In this document: in pieces, positions 22,837 to 36,700 of the stretch
How positions within the stretch are numbered: the first letter of the stretch is position 1
Layout: every line of letters starts with the position of its first letter
Assembly (NCBI GenBank): GCA_023375785.1
Contig: SZWC01000028.1
Location: forward strand, 20,265 to 84,264
DNA: 64,000 nt
Source: Penium margaritaceum
Taxonomy: Eukaryota > Streptophyta > Zygnematophyceae > Desmidiales > Peniaceae
Direction: 5' to 3'
Notes under the pieces: model-generated
The model's database searches: none
What the model saw: the letters and a program-made list of their open reading frames with translations, nothing else
Told to the model about the DNA's origin: nothing
Made by a program: the position numbers and the translations under genes

Positions 22837-25800
22837 TGGTGGTCATATGTTGTCCAAATGACATTCTAAGGGTTCCTATGGGTAAAGGGCATAAAACAAG
22901 GGGGTGTAAGATTAAAGGGTAGTTTTCAAAGTATGAATGATAACAATTTCAGTTTATTCATAAACAATTGACGCAGACTAAGTTTTGATTTTTGCAACTT
23001 CGAGCTTCGATAACCTCTCAACCATTGCTGCGATTAACCAGCCGTAAGGAGGAAAGTTGACAATACATAGTGAAACTCTTTTTATGATATTCAATGACAC
23101 AAGAATGTTTTGGTTGGACATTGTGCATGGTAGCCATACCGTACCACCACTTATCGAAGGTCTTTGTACTTGCTAGTCCATACCAGATATTCCCAACCCA
23201 TTGTTTCCCCTTCTTACCATTTGTGACTCGTATTATGAGTTGTCAACGTTGACCACACACAGCGGATTTCTCTGGTCAAAGGCAGTACACATGCCTACTT
23301 TGGTCGGTCATTGTGCATGGTAGGCACACCGTGCTACTACTCACTGAAGGTGATTGTACTTGGTAGTTGAGAACCGGTATTCTCATAGCATTGTTCCGTC
23401 TTCTTACCGTCTGTGACTCGCGTTATGGTTGGTCAGCGTTGACCACCCATATTGAAATTCTGTGGTCATGATCAGTGACATATGCCAAGTTTGATTGTTT
23501 GGTGTGCATGGTAGCCACACCGTGCCACTACGTATTGAAGTTCTTTGTCCTTTCTAGTCAATACATATGCTTCTTAAACCATTGTCTGTCCCTCTGACCA
23601 TTTGGGACTGGCGTTATGAGTTGTCAATGTTGACCACACATAGTGGACTTATTCAGTCGTAGTCAGTGACGTATGCATTCCTTGGTTGGTCACTATGCAC
23701 GCTAGCCATACCGTGCCAATGCTTGTTGAAGATCTTTGTACTTGCTGCTTGATAACTAGTGTCCCCAATCCATTGTTTTCCTCTCTGACCATTTGTGACT
23801 CGTGGTATGCGTTTTCAACATTGACCACATACGTGAAATATTTTCGTCATGGTTAGTGACATATGCATGCTTTGGTTGGTCACTGTGCATTGAGGCCATA
23901 TTGTGCCACTACATATTGAAGGTATATGTACTTGTTAGTAGGTAACTGGTATTCACAAATCATTACCTTCAACCCTGACCATTTGTGACTCGTGTTGTGA
24001 GTTGTCAAAGTTTACCACACTTGGTGACATTATTTTGTCATGGTCAGTGACATATGCCTACTTTGGTTGGTCATTGTGCATGGTCTCCACACTGTGCCAC
24101 AACGTATTGAAGCCCCTTGTGCTTGTTATGTAATACGTGGTGTTCCCAGACCATTGTTACCCCGTTTGACCATTTTTGACTCGTATTATGAGTTCTCAAC
24201 GTGGGCCACACACAGCGGATTTCTTTCGTCATAGGCAGTAAATGTGCCTACTTTGGTCGGTCATTGTGCATGGTAGCTACACCGCGCTACTACTGACTGA
24301 AGGTCATTGTACTTGGTAGTTGAGAACCGATATTCTCATAGAGTTGTTTCCTTTCCTGACCGTTTGTGACTCGTGTTATGGGTTGTCAACGTTGACCACC
24401 CATATTAAACGTCTCTGGTCATGATGAGTGACATATGCCTAGTTTGATTGTTTGGTGTGCATATCAGCCACACCGTGCCACTACGTATTGAAGTTCTTTG
24501 TCCTTTCTAGCCAATACATAGGCTTCCCAATCCATTGTTTTCCCCTCTTACCATTTGTGACTCGTGTTATGTGTTTTCAATGTTGACCACGTGAAATGAA
24601 ATTAGAGTGTCATGGTTAGTGACATATGCATACTTTGGTTGGTCACTGTGCATTGAAGCCACATTGTGCCACTACATATCAAAGGTATGTGTACTTGCTA
24701 GTAGATAACTAGTATTAACAAACCATCACCTTCCACCCTGACCATTTGTCACACGTGTTGTGAGTTGTCAAAGTTTGCCACACTTAGTGACATTATTTGG
24801 TCATGGTCAGTGACATATGCCTACTTTGGCTGGTCATCGTGCTGGGTCCCCACACCGTGCCACAACGTATGGAGGCCCCTTGTGCTTGCTATGTGATACC
24901 TGGTGTTCCCAAACCATTGTTTCCCCCTCTGACCATTTGTGACTTGTATTACGAGTTGTCAACGTGGACCGCACACAACGGATTTCTTTGGTCAAAGGCA
25001 ATAAACATGCCTACTTTGGTCGGTCATTGTACATGGTAGCCACACCGCGCTACTACTCACTGAAGGTCATTGTACTTGGTAGTTGAGAACCGATATTCTT
25101 GTAGCATTGTTTCCTCTCCTGGCCGTTTGTGACTTGTGTTATGGTTGGTCAACGTAGACCACCCATGTTGAAATTCTGTGGTCATGGTCAGTGACATCTG
25201 CATGGTTTGATTGTTTGGTGTGCATGTTAGCCACACCGTGCCACTACGTATTGAAGTTCTTTGTCCTTTCTAGCCAATATATAGGCTTCCCAATCCATTG
25301 TTTTCCCCTCTGACCATTTGTGACTCGTGTTATGTGTTTTCAGCGTTGACCACATGAAGTGAAATTTGTTCGTCATGGTTAGTGACATATGCATACTTTA
25401 ATTGGTCACTATGCATTGAAGCCACATTGTGCCACTACATATTGAAGGTATTTGTACTTTCTAGTAGATAACTTTTATTCACAAACCATTATCTTCCACC
25501 CTGACCATTTGTGACTCGTGTTGTGAGTTGTCAAAGTTTACTAGACCTGGTGACATTACTTGGCCATGGTCAGTGAAATATGCCTACTTTGGTTGGTCAT
25601 CGTGCATGGTCTCCACACCCTCCCACAACGTATTGAAGCCCCTTGTGCTTGCTATGTGATTCTTGGTGTTCCCAAACCATTGTTTCCCCCTTTGACCATT
25701 TGTGACTCGTATTATGAGATGTCAAAGTTGACCACACACAGCAGATTTCTTTGGTCAAAGGCAGTACATATGCCTCCTTTGGTCGGTCATTGTGCATGGT

Positions 25801-27716
25801 AGCCACACCGTGCTACTACTGAGTTAAGGTCGCTGTACTTGGTAGTTGAGAACTGATATTCCCATAGCATTGTTTCCTATCATGACCGTTTGTGACTCGT
25901 GTTATGGTTGGTCAACGTTGACCACCCATATTGAAATTCTGTGGTCAAGATCCGTGACATATGCCTAGTTTGATTGTTTTGTGTGCATGTTAGCCACACC
26001 GTGCCACTACGTATTGAAGTTCTTTGTCCTTTTTAGTGAATACTTAGGCTTCCCAACCCATTGTCTCTCCTTCTGACCATTTGTGACTCGTGTTATGAGT
26101 TGTCAATGTTGACCACACATAGTGGGCTTATTCGGTTGTAGTCAATGACGTATGCATCCTTTGGTTGATCACTGTGCACGCTAGCCATACCGTGCCACTG
26201 CTTGTTGAAGGTCTTTGTACTTCCTAGTTGATAACTAGTGTTCCCAATCCATTGTTTACCCCTCTGACCATTTGTGACTCGTGTTATGCATTTTCAACGT
26301 TGACCATGTGACGTTAAATTATTTTGTCATGTTAAGTGACATGTGCATACTTTGGTTGGTCACTGTGCATTGAAGCCACATTGTGCCTCTACCTATTAAA
26401 GGTATTTGTACTTCATAGTAGATAACGAGTATTCACAACCCATTGCCTTTCACCCTGACCAGTTGTGACTCGTGTTGTGAGTTGTCAAAGTTTACCACAC
26501 TTAGTAACATTATTTGGTCATGGTCAGTGACATATGCCTACTTTGGTTGGTCATCGTGCATGGTCTCCACGCAGTGCCACAGCATATTGAGGCCCCTTCT
26601 GCTTGCTATGTGATACTTGATGTTCCCAAACCATTGTTTCCCCCTCTAACCATGTGTGAATTGTATGATGAGTTGTCAACGTTGACCACACACACAGATT
26701 TCTTTGGTCAAAGGCAGTACATATGCCTACTTTGGTCTGTCATTGTACATGGTAGCCACACCGTGCTACTACTGAATGAAGGTCATTGTACTTGGTAGCC
26801 AAGAGCTGATATTCCCATAGCATTGTTTGCTGTCCTGACCGTTTGTGACACGTGTTATGGTTGGTCAACGTTGACCACCCATATTGAAATGGTGTGGTAA
26901 TGACGAGTGACATATGCCTAGTTTGGTTGTTTGGTGTGCATATTAGCCACACCGTGCCACTACGTATTGAAGTTCTTTGTCCTTCCTAGTCAATAAATTG
27001 GCTTCCCCAACCATTTTCTCTCCCTCTCACCATGTGTGACTCGTGTTATGAGTTGTCAATGTTGACCACACATAGTGGACGTATTTGGTCGTAGTCAGTG
27101 ACGTGTGCATCCTTTGGTTGGTCACAGTGCACGCTAGCCATACCGGACCACTACTTGTTGAAGGTCTTTGTACTTGCTAGTTGATAACTAGTCTTCCCAA
27201 CCCATTGTTTTCCCCTCTGCCCATTTGTGACTCGTGTTATGCGTTTTCAACGTTGACCACATGAAGTGAAATTCATTCGTCATGGTCAGTGACATATGCA
27301 TACGTTGGGTGGTCACTGTGCATTGAAGCCACATTGTGCCACTACATTTTGAAGATATTTGTACTTGGTAGTAGATACCTGGTATTCACAACCCATTACC
27401 TTCCACCCCGACCAATTGGGACTCGTGTTGTGAGCTGTCAAGGTTTACCACACTTAGTGACATTGTTTGGTCATGGTCAATGACATATGCCTACTTTGGT
27501 TGGTCATCGTGCATGGTCCCCACACCGAGCCACAACGTATTGAAGCCCCTTGTGCTTGCTATGTGATACGTGGTGTTCCCAAACCATTGTTTTGCCCTCT
27601 GACCATTTGTGACCTGTATTATGAATTGTCAACGTGGAACACACACAACGGATTTCTGTGGCCAAAGACAGTAAATATCCCTACTTTGATTGGTCATTGT
27701 GGTTGGTAAGACACCA

Positions 27717-28039
27717 CGCTACTACTGACTGAAGGTCATTGTACTTGGTAGTTGAGAACCGATATTCTCATAGCATTGTTTCCTCTCCTGACCGTTTGTG
27801 ACTCGTGTTATGGTTGGTCAATGTTGACCACCCATATTGAAATTATGTGGTCATGATCAGTGACATATGCCTACTTTGGTCGGTCATTGTGCATGGTAGC
27901 CACACCGTGCTACTACTGACTGAAGGTCATTGTACTTGGTAGTTGAGAACCGATATTCTCATAGCATTGTTTCCTCTCCTGACCGTTTGTGACTCGTGTT
28001 ATGGTTGGTCAATGTTGACCACCCATATTGAAATTCTCT
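27717..28039. repeat. Single B-type monomer tandem duplication
   Basis: Sequence from 27718 recurs at 27909, a spacing of exactly 191 bp, with only minor difference. It lengthens a four-monomer HOR to five, so a five-monomer spacing here does not have the ABCDE composition. Confidence 0.8.
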
Positions 28040-31000
28040 GGTCATGATTAGTGACATATGCCTAGTTTGATTGTTTGGTGTGCATAGTAGCCACACCGTG
28101 CCCCTACGTATTGAAGTTCATTGTCCTTTCTAGCCAATACAAAGGCTTCCCAATCCATTGTTTTCCCCTCTGACCATTTGTGACTTGTACTATGCGTTTT
28201 CAACGTTGACCACATGAAGTGAAATTCTTTTGTCATGTTCAGTGACATATGCATACTTTGGTTGGTCACTGTGCATTGAAGCCACGTTGTGCCACTACAT
28301 ATTGAATGTATTTGTACTTGCTAGTAGATAACTAGTATTCACAATCCATTACCTTCCACCCTGACCATTTGTGACTCGTGTTGTGAGTTGTCAAAGTTTA
28401 CCACACTTATTGACATTATTTGGTCATGGTCGTTGTCATATGCCTACTTTGGTTGGTCATCGTGCATGGTCTCCATACCGTGCCACAACGTATTGAAGCC
28501 CCTTGTGCTTGCTATGTGATACTTGGTGTTCCAAAACCATTGTTTCCCCCTCTGACCATCTGGGACTCGTATTATCAGTTGTCGGCGTTGACCACACACA
28601 GCGGATTTCTTTGGTCAAAGGCAGTACATATGCCTACTTTGGGCGGTCATTGTACATGGTAGCCACACCGTGCTACTACTGAATGAAGGTAATTGTACTT
28701 AGTAGTTGAGAACCAATATTCCCATAGCATTGTTTCCTGTCTTGCTTGTTTGTGACTCGTGTTATGTTTGGTCAACGTTGACCACCCATATTGAAATTAT
28801 GTGGTCATGATCAGTGATATATGCCTAGTTTGGTTGTTGGTGTGCATATTAGCCACACCGTGCCACTACAAATTGAAGTTCTTTGTCCTTCTAGTCAATA
28901 CATAGGCTTCCCAAACCATTAGCTGTCCCTCTGATCATTTGTGACTTGTGTTATGAGTAGTCAATGTTGACCACACATAGTGGATTTATTCGGTCGTAGT
29001 CAGTGACGTCAACATCCTTTCGTTGGTCACAGTGCACGCTAGCCATATCGTGCCACTGCTTGTTGAAGGTCCTTGTACTTCCTAGTTGATAACTAGTGTT
29101 TCCAACCCATTGTTTTCCCCTGTGACCATTTGTGAATCGTGTTATGTGTTTTCAACGTTGACCACATGAAGCGAAATTCTTTCGTCATGGTCAGTAACAT
29201 ATGCATACTTTGGGTGGTCACTGTGCACTGAAGCCACGTTGTGCCACTACATATTGAAGGTACTCGTACTTGCTATCAGATAACTAGTATTCACAAACCA
29301 TTACCTTCCAACCTGGCCATTTATGACTCGTGTTGTGAGTTGTCAAAGTTTTCCACACTTAGTGACATTATTTGGCCATGGTCGGTGACATATGCCTACT
29401 TTGGTTGGTCACCGTGCACGGTCCCCACACCGTGCCACAACGTATTGAAGCCCCTTGTGCTTGCTATGTGATACGTGGTGTTCCCAACCTTTGTTTCCCC
29501 CCTCTGACCATTTGTGACTCGTATTATGAGTTGTCAACGTGGACCGCACACAGCAGATTTCTTTGGTCAAAGGCAGTAAATATGCCTAGTCTGGTTGGTC
29601 ATTCTGCATGGTAGCCACACCGCGCTACTACTCACTGAATGTCATTGTACTTGGTAGTTGAGAACCGATATTCTCATAGCATTGTTTCCTATCTTGACCG
29701 TTTGTGACGCGTGGTATGGTTGGCCAACATTGACCACCCATATTGAAATTATGTGATCATGATCAGTTACATATGCCTAGTTTGATTGATTGGTGTGCAT
29801 GTTAGCCACACCGTGCCACTACGTATTGAAGTCCTTTCTCCTTTCTAGTCAATACATAGGCTTCCCAAACCATTGTCTCTCCTTCTGACCATTTGTGACT
29901 CGTGTTATGAGTTGTCAATGTTGACCACACATAGTGGACTTATTCGGTTGTAGTCAGTGACGTATGCATCCTTCGGTTGGTCACTGTGCACACTAGCCAT
30001 ACTGTGCCACTGCTTGTTGAAGGTCTTTGTACATCCTAGTTGATAACTAGTGTTTCCAACCCGTTGTTTTCCCATATGACCATTTGTGACTCGTGTTATG
30101 CGTTTTCAATGTTGACCACATGAAGTGAAATTCTTTGTCGTGATCAGTGACATATGCATACTTCGGGTGGTCACTGTGCATTGAAGCCACATTGTGCCAC
30201 TACATATTGAAGATATTTGTCTTTGCTAGTAGATAACCAGTATTCACAAACCATTACCTTCCACCCTGATCATTTTTCACTGGTGTTGTGAGTTGTCAAA
30301 GTTTACCACACTTACTGACATTATTTGGTCATGGTCAGTGACGTATGCCTACTTTGGTTAGTCATCGTGCATGGTCCCCATAGCATGCCACAACGTATTG
30401 AAGCCCCTTGTGCTTGCTATGTGATACGTGGTGTTCCCGAACCATTTTTTCCCCTCTGACCATTTGTGACTCGTATTATGAATTGTCAACGTGGACCACA
30501 CACAACGGATGTCTTTGGTCAAAGGCAGTCAATATGCCTACTTTGGTCGGTCATTGTGCATGGTAGACACACCGCGCTACTACTGACTGAAGGGTAGTGT
30601 ACTTGGTAGTTGAGAACCGATATTCTCATAGCATTGTTTCCTCTCCCAACCGTTTGTGACTCCTGTTATGGATGGTCAACGTTGACCACCCATATTGAAA
30701 ATCTCTGGTCATGATTAGTCACATATGCCTAGTTTGATTGTTTGGTGTGCATATTAGCCACAGCGTGCCACTTTGTAATGAAGTTCTTTGTCCTTTCTAG
30801 CGAATACATAGGCTTCCCAATCCATTGTTTTCCCCTCCGACCATTTGTGACTCGTGTTATGCGTTTTCAACGTTGACCACATGAAGTGAAATTTGTTCGT
30901 CGTGGTTACTGACATATGCATACTTTGGTTGGTCACTGTGCATTGAAGCCACATTGTGCCACTACATATTGAAAGTATTAGTACTTGCTAGTAGCTAACT

Positions 31001-31120
31001 AGTATTCACAAACCATTACCTTCCACCTTGACCATTTCTGACTCGTGTTGTGAATTGTCAGAGTTTACCACACTTGGTAACATTACGTGGTCATGGTCAG
31101 TGACATATGCCTACTTTGGT

Positions 31121-31137
31121 GGCCCACCAATGGTGGG
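31121..31137. repeat. Small palindromic insertion in an A-type monomer
   Basis: The monomer normally reads CTTTGGTTGGTCATCG. Here about 12 extra bases create CCCACCAATGGTGGG (31123-31137), a perfect hairpin with 7-bp arms, found in no other monomer of the window. Confidence 0.75.
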
Positions 31138-33640
31138 TCATCGTGCATGGTCTCCACACCGTGCCACAACGTATTGCAGCCCCTGGTACATGTGATACTC
31201 GGTGTTCCCAAATCATTGTTTCCCCCTCTGACCATTTGTGACTCGTATTATGAGTTTTCAACGTCGACCACACACATCAGATTTCTTTGGTCAAAGGCAG
31301 TATATATGCTATCTTTGGTCAGTCATTGTGCATGGTAGCCACACCGTGCTATTCTGACTGAAGGTCGTTGTACTTGGTAGGTGAGAACCGATAATTCGAT
31401 AGCATTCTTTCCAGTCCTGAACGTTTGTGACATGTGTTATGGTCGGTCAACGTTGACCACCCATATTGAAGTTGTGTGGTCATGATCAGTGACACATGCC
31501 TAGTTTGGTTGTTTGGTGTGCATGTTAGCCACACCGTGCTACTACGTATTGAAGTTCTTTGTCATTTGTAGTCAATGCACAGGCTTCCCAAACCATTGTC
31601 TCTCCCTCTGACCATTTGTGACTCATGTTATGAGTTGTTACTGTTAACCACACATAGTGGACTTATTCGGTCCTAGTGAGTTACGTTTGCATCCTTTGGG
31701 TGGTCATTGTGTACGCTAGCTATACCGTGCTACTGCTTGTTGAAGGTCTTTGTACCTCCTAGTTGATAACTAGTGTTCCCAATCCATTGTTTTCCCCTTT
31801 GACCATTTGTAACTCGTGTTATGCGTTTTCAACGTTGACCACATGAAGTGAAATTCTTTCATCATGTTCAGTGACAGATGCATACTTTGGTTGGTCACTG
31901 TGCATTGAAGCCACATCGTGCCACTACATATTGAAGGTATTTGTACTTGCTAGTAGATAACTAGTATTCACAAACTATTACCTTCCACCCTGACCATTTG
32001 TGACTCGTGTTGTGAGTTGTCAAAGTTTACCACACTTAGTGACATTATTTGGTCATGCTTAGTGACATATGCCTACTTTGGTTGGTCATCGTGCATGGTC
32101 TCCACACCGTGCCACAACGTATTGAAGCCCCTTGTGCATGCTATGTGATCCTTTGTGTTCCCAAACCATTGTTTCCCCCTCTGACTANTTATTTTGTCAT
32201 GTTCAGTGACATATGCATGCTTTGGTTGGTCACTGTGCATTGAAGCCACATTGTGCCACTACATATTGAAGGTATTTGTACTTGCTAGTAGATAACTAGT
32301 ATTCACAAACTATTACCTTCCACCCTGACCATTTGTGACTCGTGTTGTGAGTTGTCAAAGTTTACCACACTTAGTGACATTATTTGGTCATGCTTAGTGA
32401 CATATGCCTACTTTGGTTGGTCATCTTGCATGGTCCCAACACCTTGCCACAACGCATTGAAGCCCATTGTGCTTGCTACGTGAGATGTGGTGTTCCCAAA
32501 CCATTGTTTCCCCCTCTGACCATTTGTGACTCGTATTCTGAGTTGTCAACGTGGACCACACACACCGGATTTCTTTGGTCAAAGGCAGTAATTATGCCTA
32601 CTTTGGTCGATCATTGTGCATGTTAGCCACAGCGCGCTACTACTGACTAAAGGTCATTGTACTTGGTAGTTGAGAACCAACATTCTCATATCATTGTTTC
32701 CTCTCCTGACTGTTTATGACTCGTGTTATGGTTGGTCAATGTTGACCACCCATATTGAAATTCTCTGGTCATGATCAGTGACATATGCCTAGTTTGATTG
32801 TTATGTGAGCATATTGGCCACATCCTTCCACTACGTATTGAAGTTCTTTGTCCTTGCTAGTCAATACACAGGATTTCCAAACCATTGTCTCTCCCACTAA
32901 ACATTTGTGACTCGTGTTATGAGTTGTGAATGCTGACCAAACACAGTGGACTTATTTGGTTGTAATAAGTGACGTATGCATCCTTTGGTTGGTCAATGTG
33001 CACGCTAGACATAGCGTGCCCTTGCTTGTTGAAGGTATTTGTAATTCCTAGTTGATAACTAGTGTTCCCAATCCATTGTTTTCCCCACTGACCATATGTG
33101 ACTCGTGTTATGCGTTTTAAACGTTGACCACATGAAGTGAAATTCTTTCGTCATGTTCAGTGACATATGCATACTTTGGTTGGTCACTGTGCATTGAAGC
33201 CACATTGTGCCACTGCATATTGAAGGTATTTGTACTTGATAGTAGATAACGAGTATTCACAAATGATTACCTTCCACCATGACCATTTGTGACTCGTGTT
33301 GTGATTTGTCAAAGTTTACAACACTTAGTGACATTATTTGGTCATGGTAAGTGACATATGCCTACTTTGGTTGGTCATCGTGCATGGTCTCCAGACCGTG
33401 CCACAACATAATGAAGCCCCTTGTGCTTGCTATGTGATAATTGGTGTTCCCAAACCATTGTTTCCCCCTCTGGTCAGTTGTGACTCGTATTATGAGTTGT
33501 CAACGTTGACCACACACAGCGGATTTCTTTGGTCAAAGGCAGTACATATGCCTACTTTGGTCGGTCATTGTACATGGTAGCCACACCATGCTACTACTGA
33601 ATGAAGGTCGTTGTACTCGGTAGTTGAGAACCCATATCCC

Positions 33641-33759
33641 NNNNNNNNNNNNNNNNNNNNNNNNNNNNNNNNNNNNNNNNNNNNNNNNNNNNNNNNNNNN
33701 NNNNNNNNNNNNNNNNNNNNNNNNNNNNNNNNNNNNNNNNNNNNNNNNNNNNNNNNNNN
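33641..33759. other. Assembly gap (119 N) with repeated flanks
   Basis: About 160 bp left of the gap (33480-33640) recur right of it (33766-33925), including the rare variant run CTCGGTAGTTGAGAACCCAT. The gap therefore probably joins two unmerged ends of the same sequence. Confidence 0.9.
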
Positions 33760-36700
33760 CATTTGTGACTCGTATTATGAGTTGTCAACGTTGACCACAC
33801 ACAGCGGATTTCTTTGGTCAAAGGCAGTACATATGCCTACTTTGGTCGGTCATTGTACATGGTAGCCACACCATGCTACTACTGAATGAAGGTCGTTGTA
33901 CTCGGTAGTTGAGAACCCATATCCCCATAGCATTGTTTCCTGTCCTGTCTGTTTGTGACTCGTGTTATGGTTGGTCAACGTTGACCACCCATATTGAAAT
34001 TATGAGGTCATGATAAGTGACATGCCTATTTTGGTTGTTTGGTGTGCATATTAGCCACAACGTGCCACTAGGCATTGAAGTTCTTTGTCCTGTCTAGTCA
34101 ATACATAGGCTTTCCAAACCATTTCTCTCCCTCTCACCATCTGTGACTCGTGTTATGAGGTGTCAATGTTGACCACACATAGTGGACTTATTCGGTCGTA
34201 GTCAGTGACGTATGCATCCTTTGGTTGGTCACTGTGCACGCTAGCCATACCGTGTCACTGCTTGTTGAAGTTTTTTGTACTTCCTAGTTGATAACTAGTG
34301 TTGCCAACCCATTGTTTTCCCCTTTGACCATTTGTGACACGTGTTATGCGTGTTTAACGTTGACCACATGAAGTGAAACTCTTTCGTCATGGTCAGTGAC
34401 ATATGCATACTTTGGGTGGTCAATGTGCATTGAAGCCACATTGTGCCACTACATATTGAGTGTATTTGTACTTGGTAGTAGATAACTAGTATTCACAAAC
34501 CATTACCTTCCACCCTGACCATTTGTGACTCGTGTTGTGAGTTGTTTAAGTTTACCACACTTAGTGACATTATTTGGAAATGGTCAGTGACATATGCCTA
34601 CTTTGGTTAGTCATCTTGCGTGGTCTCCACACCGTGCCACAATGTATTGAAGACCGTTGTGCTTGCAATGTGATACTTGGTGTTCCCAAACCATAGTTTC
34701 TCCCTCTGACCATTTGTGACTCATATCATGAGATGTGAACATTGACCACACATAGCGGATTTCTTTGGTCAAAGGCAGTACATATGCCTACTTTGGTCGG
34801 TTATTGGGCATGGTAGCCACACCGTGCTACTACTGACTCAAGGTCGTTGATATTGGTAGCTGAGAACCAATGTTCCCATAGCATTGTTTCATGTCCTGAT
34901 AGTTTGTGACTCGTGCTATGGTTGGTCAACGTTGACCACCCATATTGAAATTCTGTGGTCATGCATAGTGACATATGCCTAGTTTGGTTGTTTGGTGTGC
35001 ATATTACCAACACCGTGCCAATATGTATTAAAGTTCTTTTTCCTTTTTAGTCAATACATAGGCTTGGTAAACCATTGTCTCTCCCTCTGACCATTTGTGA
35101 CTCGTGTTATGAGTTGTCTGTGTTGACCTCACATAGTGGACGTATACGGTCGTAGTCAGTGACGTATGCATCCTTTCGTTTGTCACTGTGCACGCTAGCC
35201 ATACCATGCCACTACTTGTTGAAGCTCTTTTTACTTCCTAATTGGTAACCAGTGTTCCCAACCCATTGTTTTCCCCTCTAACCATTTGTGACTCGTGTTA
35301 TGCGTTTTCAACGTTGACCACATGAAGTGAAATTCTCTCGTCATGGTCAGTGACATATGCATACTTTGGGTGGTCACTGTGCATTGAAGCCACATTGTGC
35401 CACTACGTATTGAAGGAATTTGTGCTTACTAGTAGATAACTAGCATTCACAAACCATTGCCTTCCACCCTGACCATTTGTGACTCGTGTTGTGAGTTGTA
35501 AAAGTTTACCACAGTTAGTGACATTATTTGGTCATGGTCAGTGACATATGCCTACTTTGGTTGGTCATTGTGCATGGTCTCCACACCGTGCCACAACGTA
35601 TTGAAGCCCCTTGTGCTTGCTATGTGATACTTGGTGAACCCAAACCAATGTTTCCCCCTCCGATTATTTGTGAATTGTATTATGAGTTGTCAACGTTGAC
35701 CACACAGAGCGGATTTCTTTTGTCAAAGGCAGTACATATGCCTACTTTGGTCGGTCATTGTACATGGTAGCCACACCGTGCTACTGCTTAATGAAGGTCG
35801 TTGTACTTGGTAGTTGAGAACCGATATTCCCATAGCATTGTTTCCTGTCCTGACCGTTTGTGACTCGTGTTATGGTTGGTCAAGGTTGACCACCCATATT
35901 GAAGTTAGGTGGTCATGATCAATGACATATGCCTAGTTTGGTTGTTTGGTGTACATATAAGCCACACCATGCCACTATGCATTGAAGTTCTTTGTCCTTT
36001 CTAGTCAATACATAGGTTCCCAAACCATTTTGTCTCCCTCTGACCATGTGTGACTCGTGTTATGAGTTGTTAATGTTGACCACACAAAGAAGACTCATTG
36101 CGTCGTTGTCAGTGACATATGCATCCTTTGGTTGGTCACTGTGCACGCTAGCCATACCGTGCCACTGCGTGTTGAAGTTCTTTGTACTTGCTAGTTGATA
36201 ACCAGTGTTCCCAACCCATTGTTTTCCCCTTTGACCATTTTTTACTTGTTTTATGCGTTTTCAACATCGACCACATGAAGTGAAATCATTTCGTCATGGT
36301 CAGTGACATATGCATGCTCTGGGTGGTCTATGTGCATTGAATCCACATTGTGCCACTACATATTGAAAGCATTTGTACTTGCAAGTAGATAACTAGTATT
36401 CACAAACCATTGCCTTCCACCATGACCATTTGTGACTCGTGTTGTGAATTGTCAAAGTTTACCACACTTAGTGACATTATTTGGTCATGGTCAATGACAT
36501 ATGCCTACTTTGGTTGGTCATCGTGCATGGTCCCCACACCGTGCCACAACGTATTGAAGCCCCGTTCGCTTGCTATGTGATACGTGGTGTTCCAAAAACC
36601 ATTGTTTCCCCCTCTGACCATTTGTGACTCGTATTGTGAGTTATCAACGTGGACCACACACTGTGGATTTCTTTGGTCAAACGCAGTACATATGCCTACT

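Larger units (their letters stand above)
22426..23051. repeat. Non-satellite block, copy 1 (SINE-like element plus unknown sequence)
   Basis: The satellite stops near 22425 and a diverged monomer resumes near 23052. The block matches 55128-55654 along its length. It holds a tRNA-derived element at about 22450-22836 (interrupted by a gap) and then about 215 bp of unrecognised sequence (GGGTTCCTATGGGTAAAGGG near 22869). No ORF of interest is seen. Confidence 0.8.
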
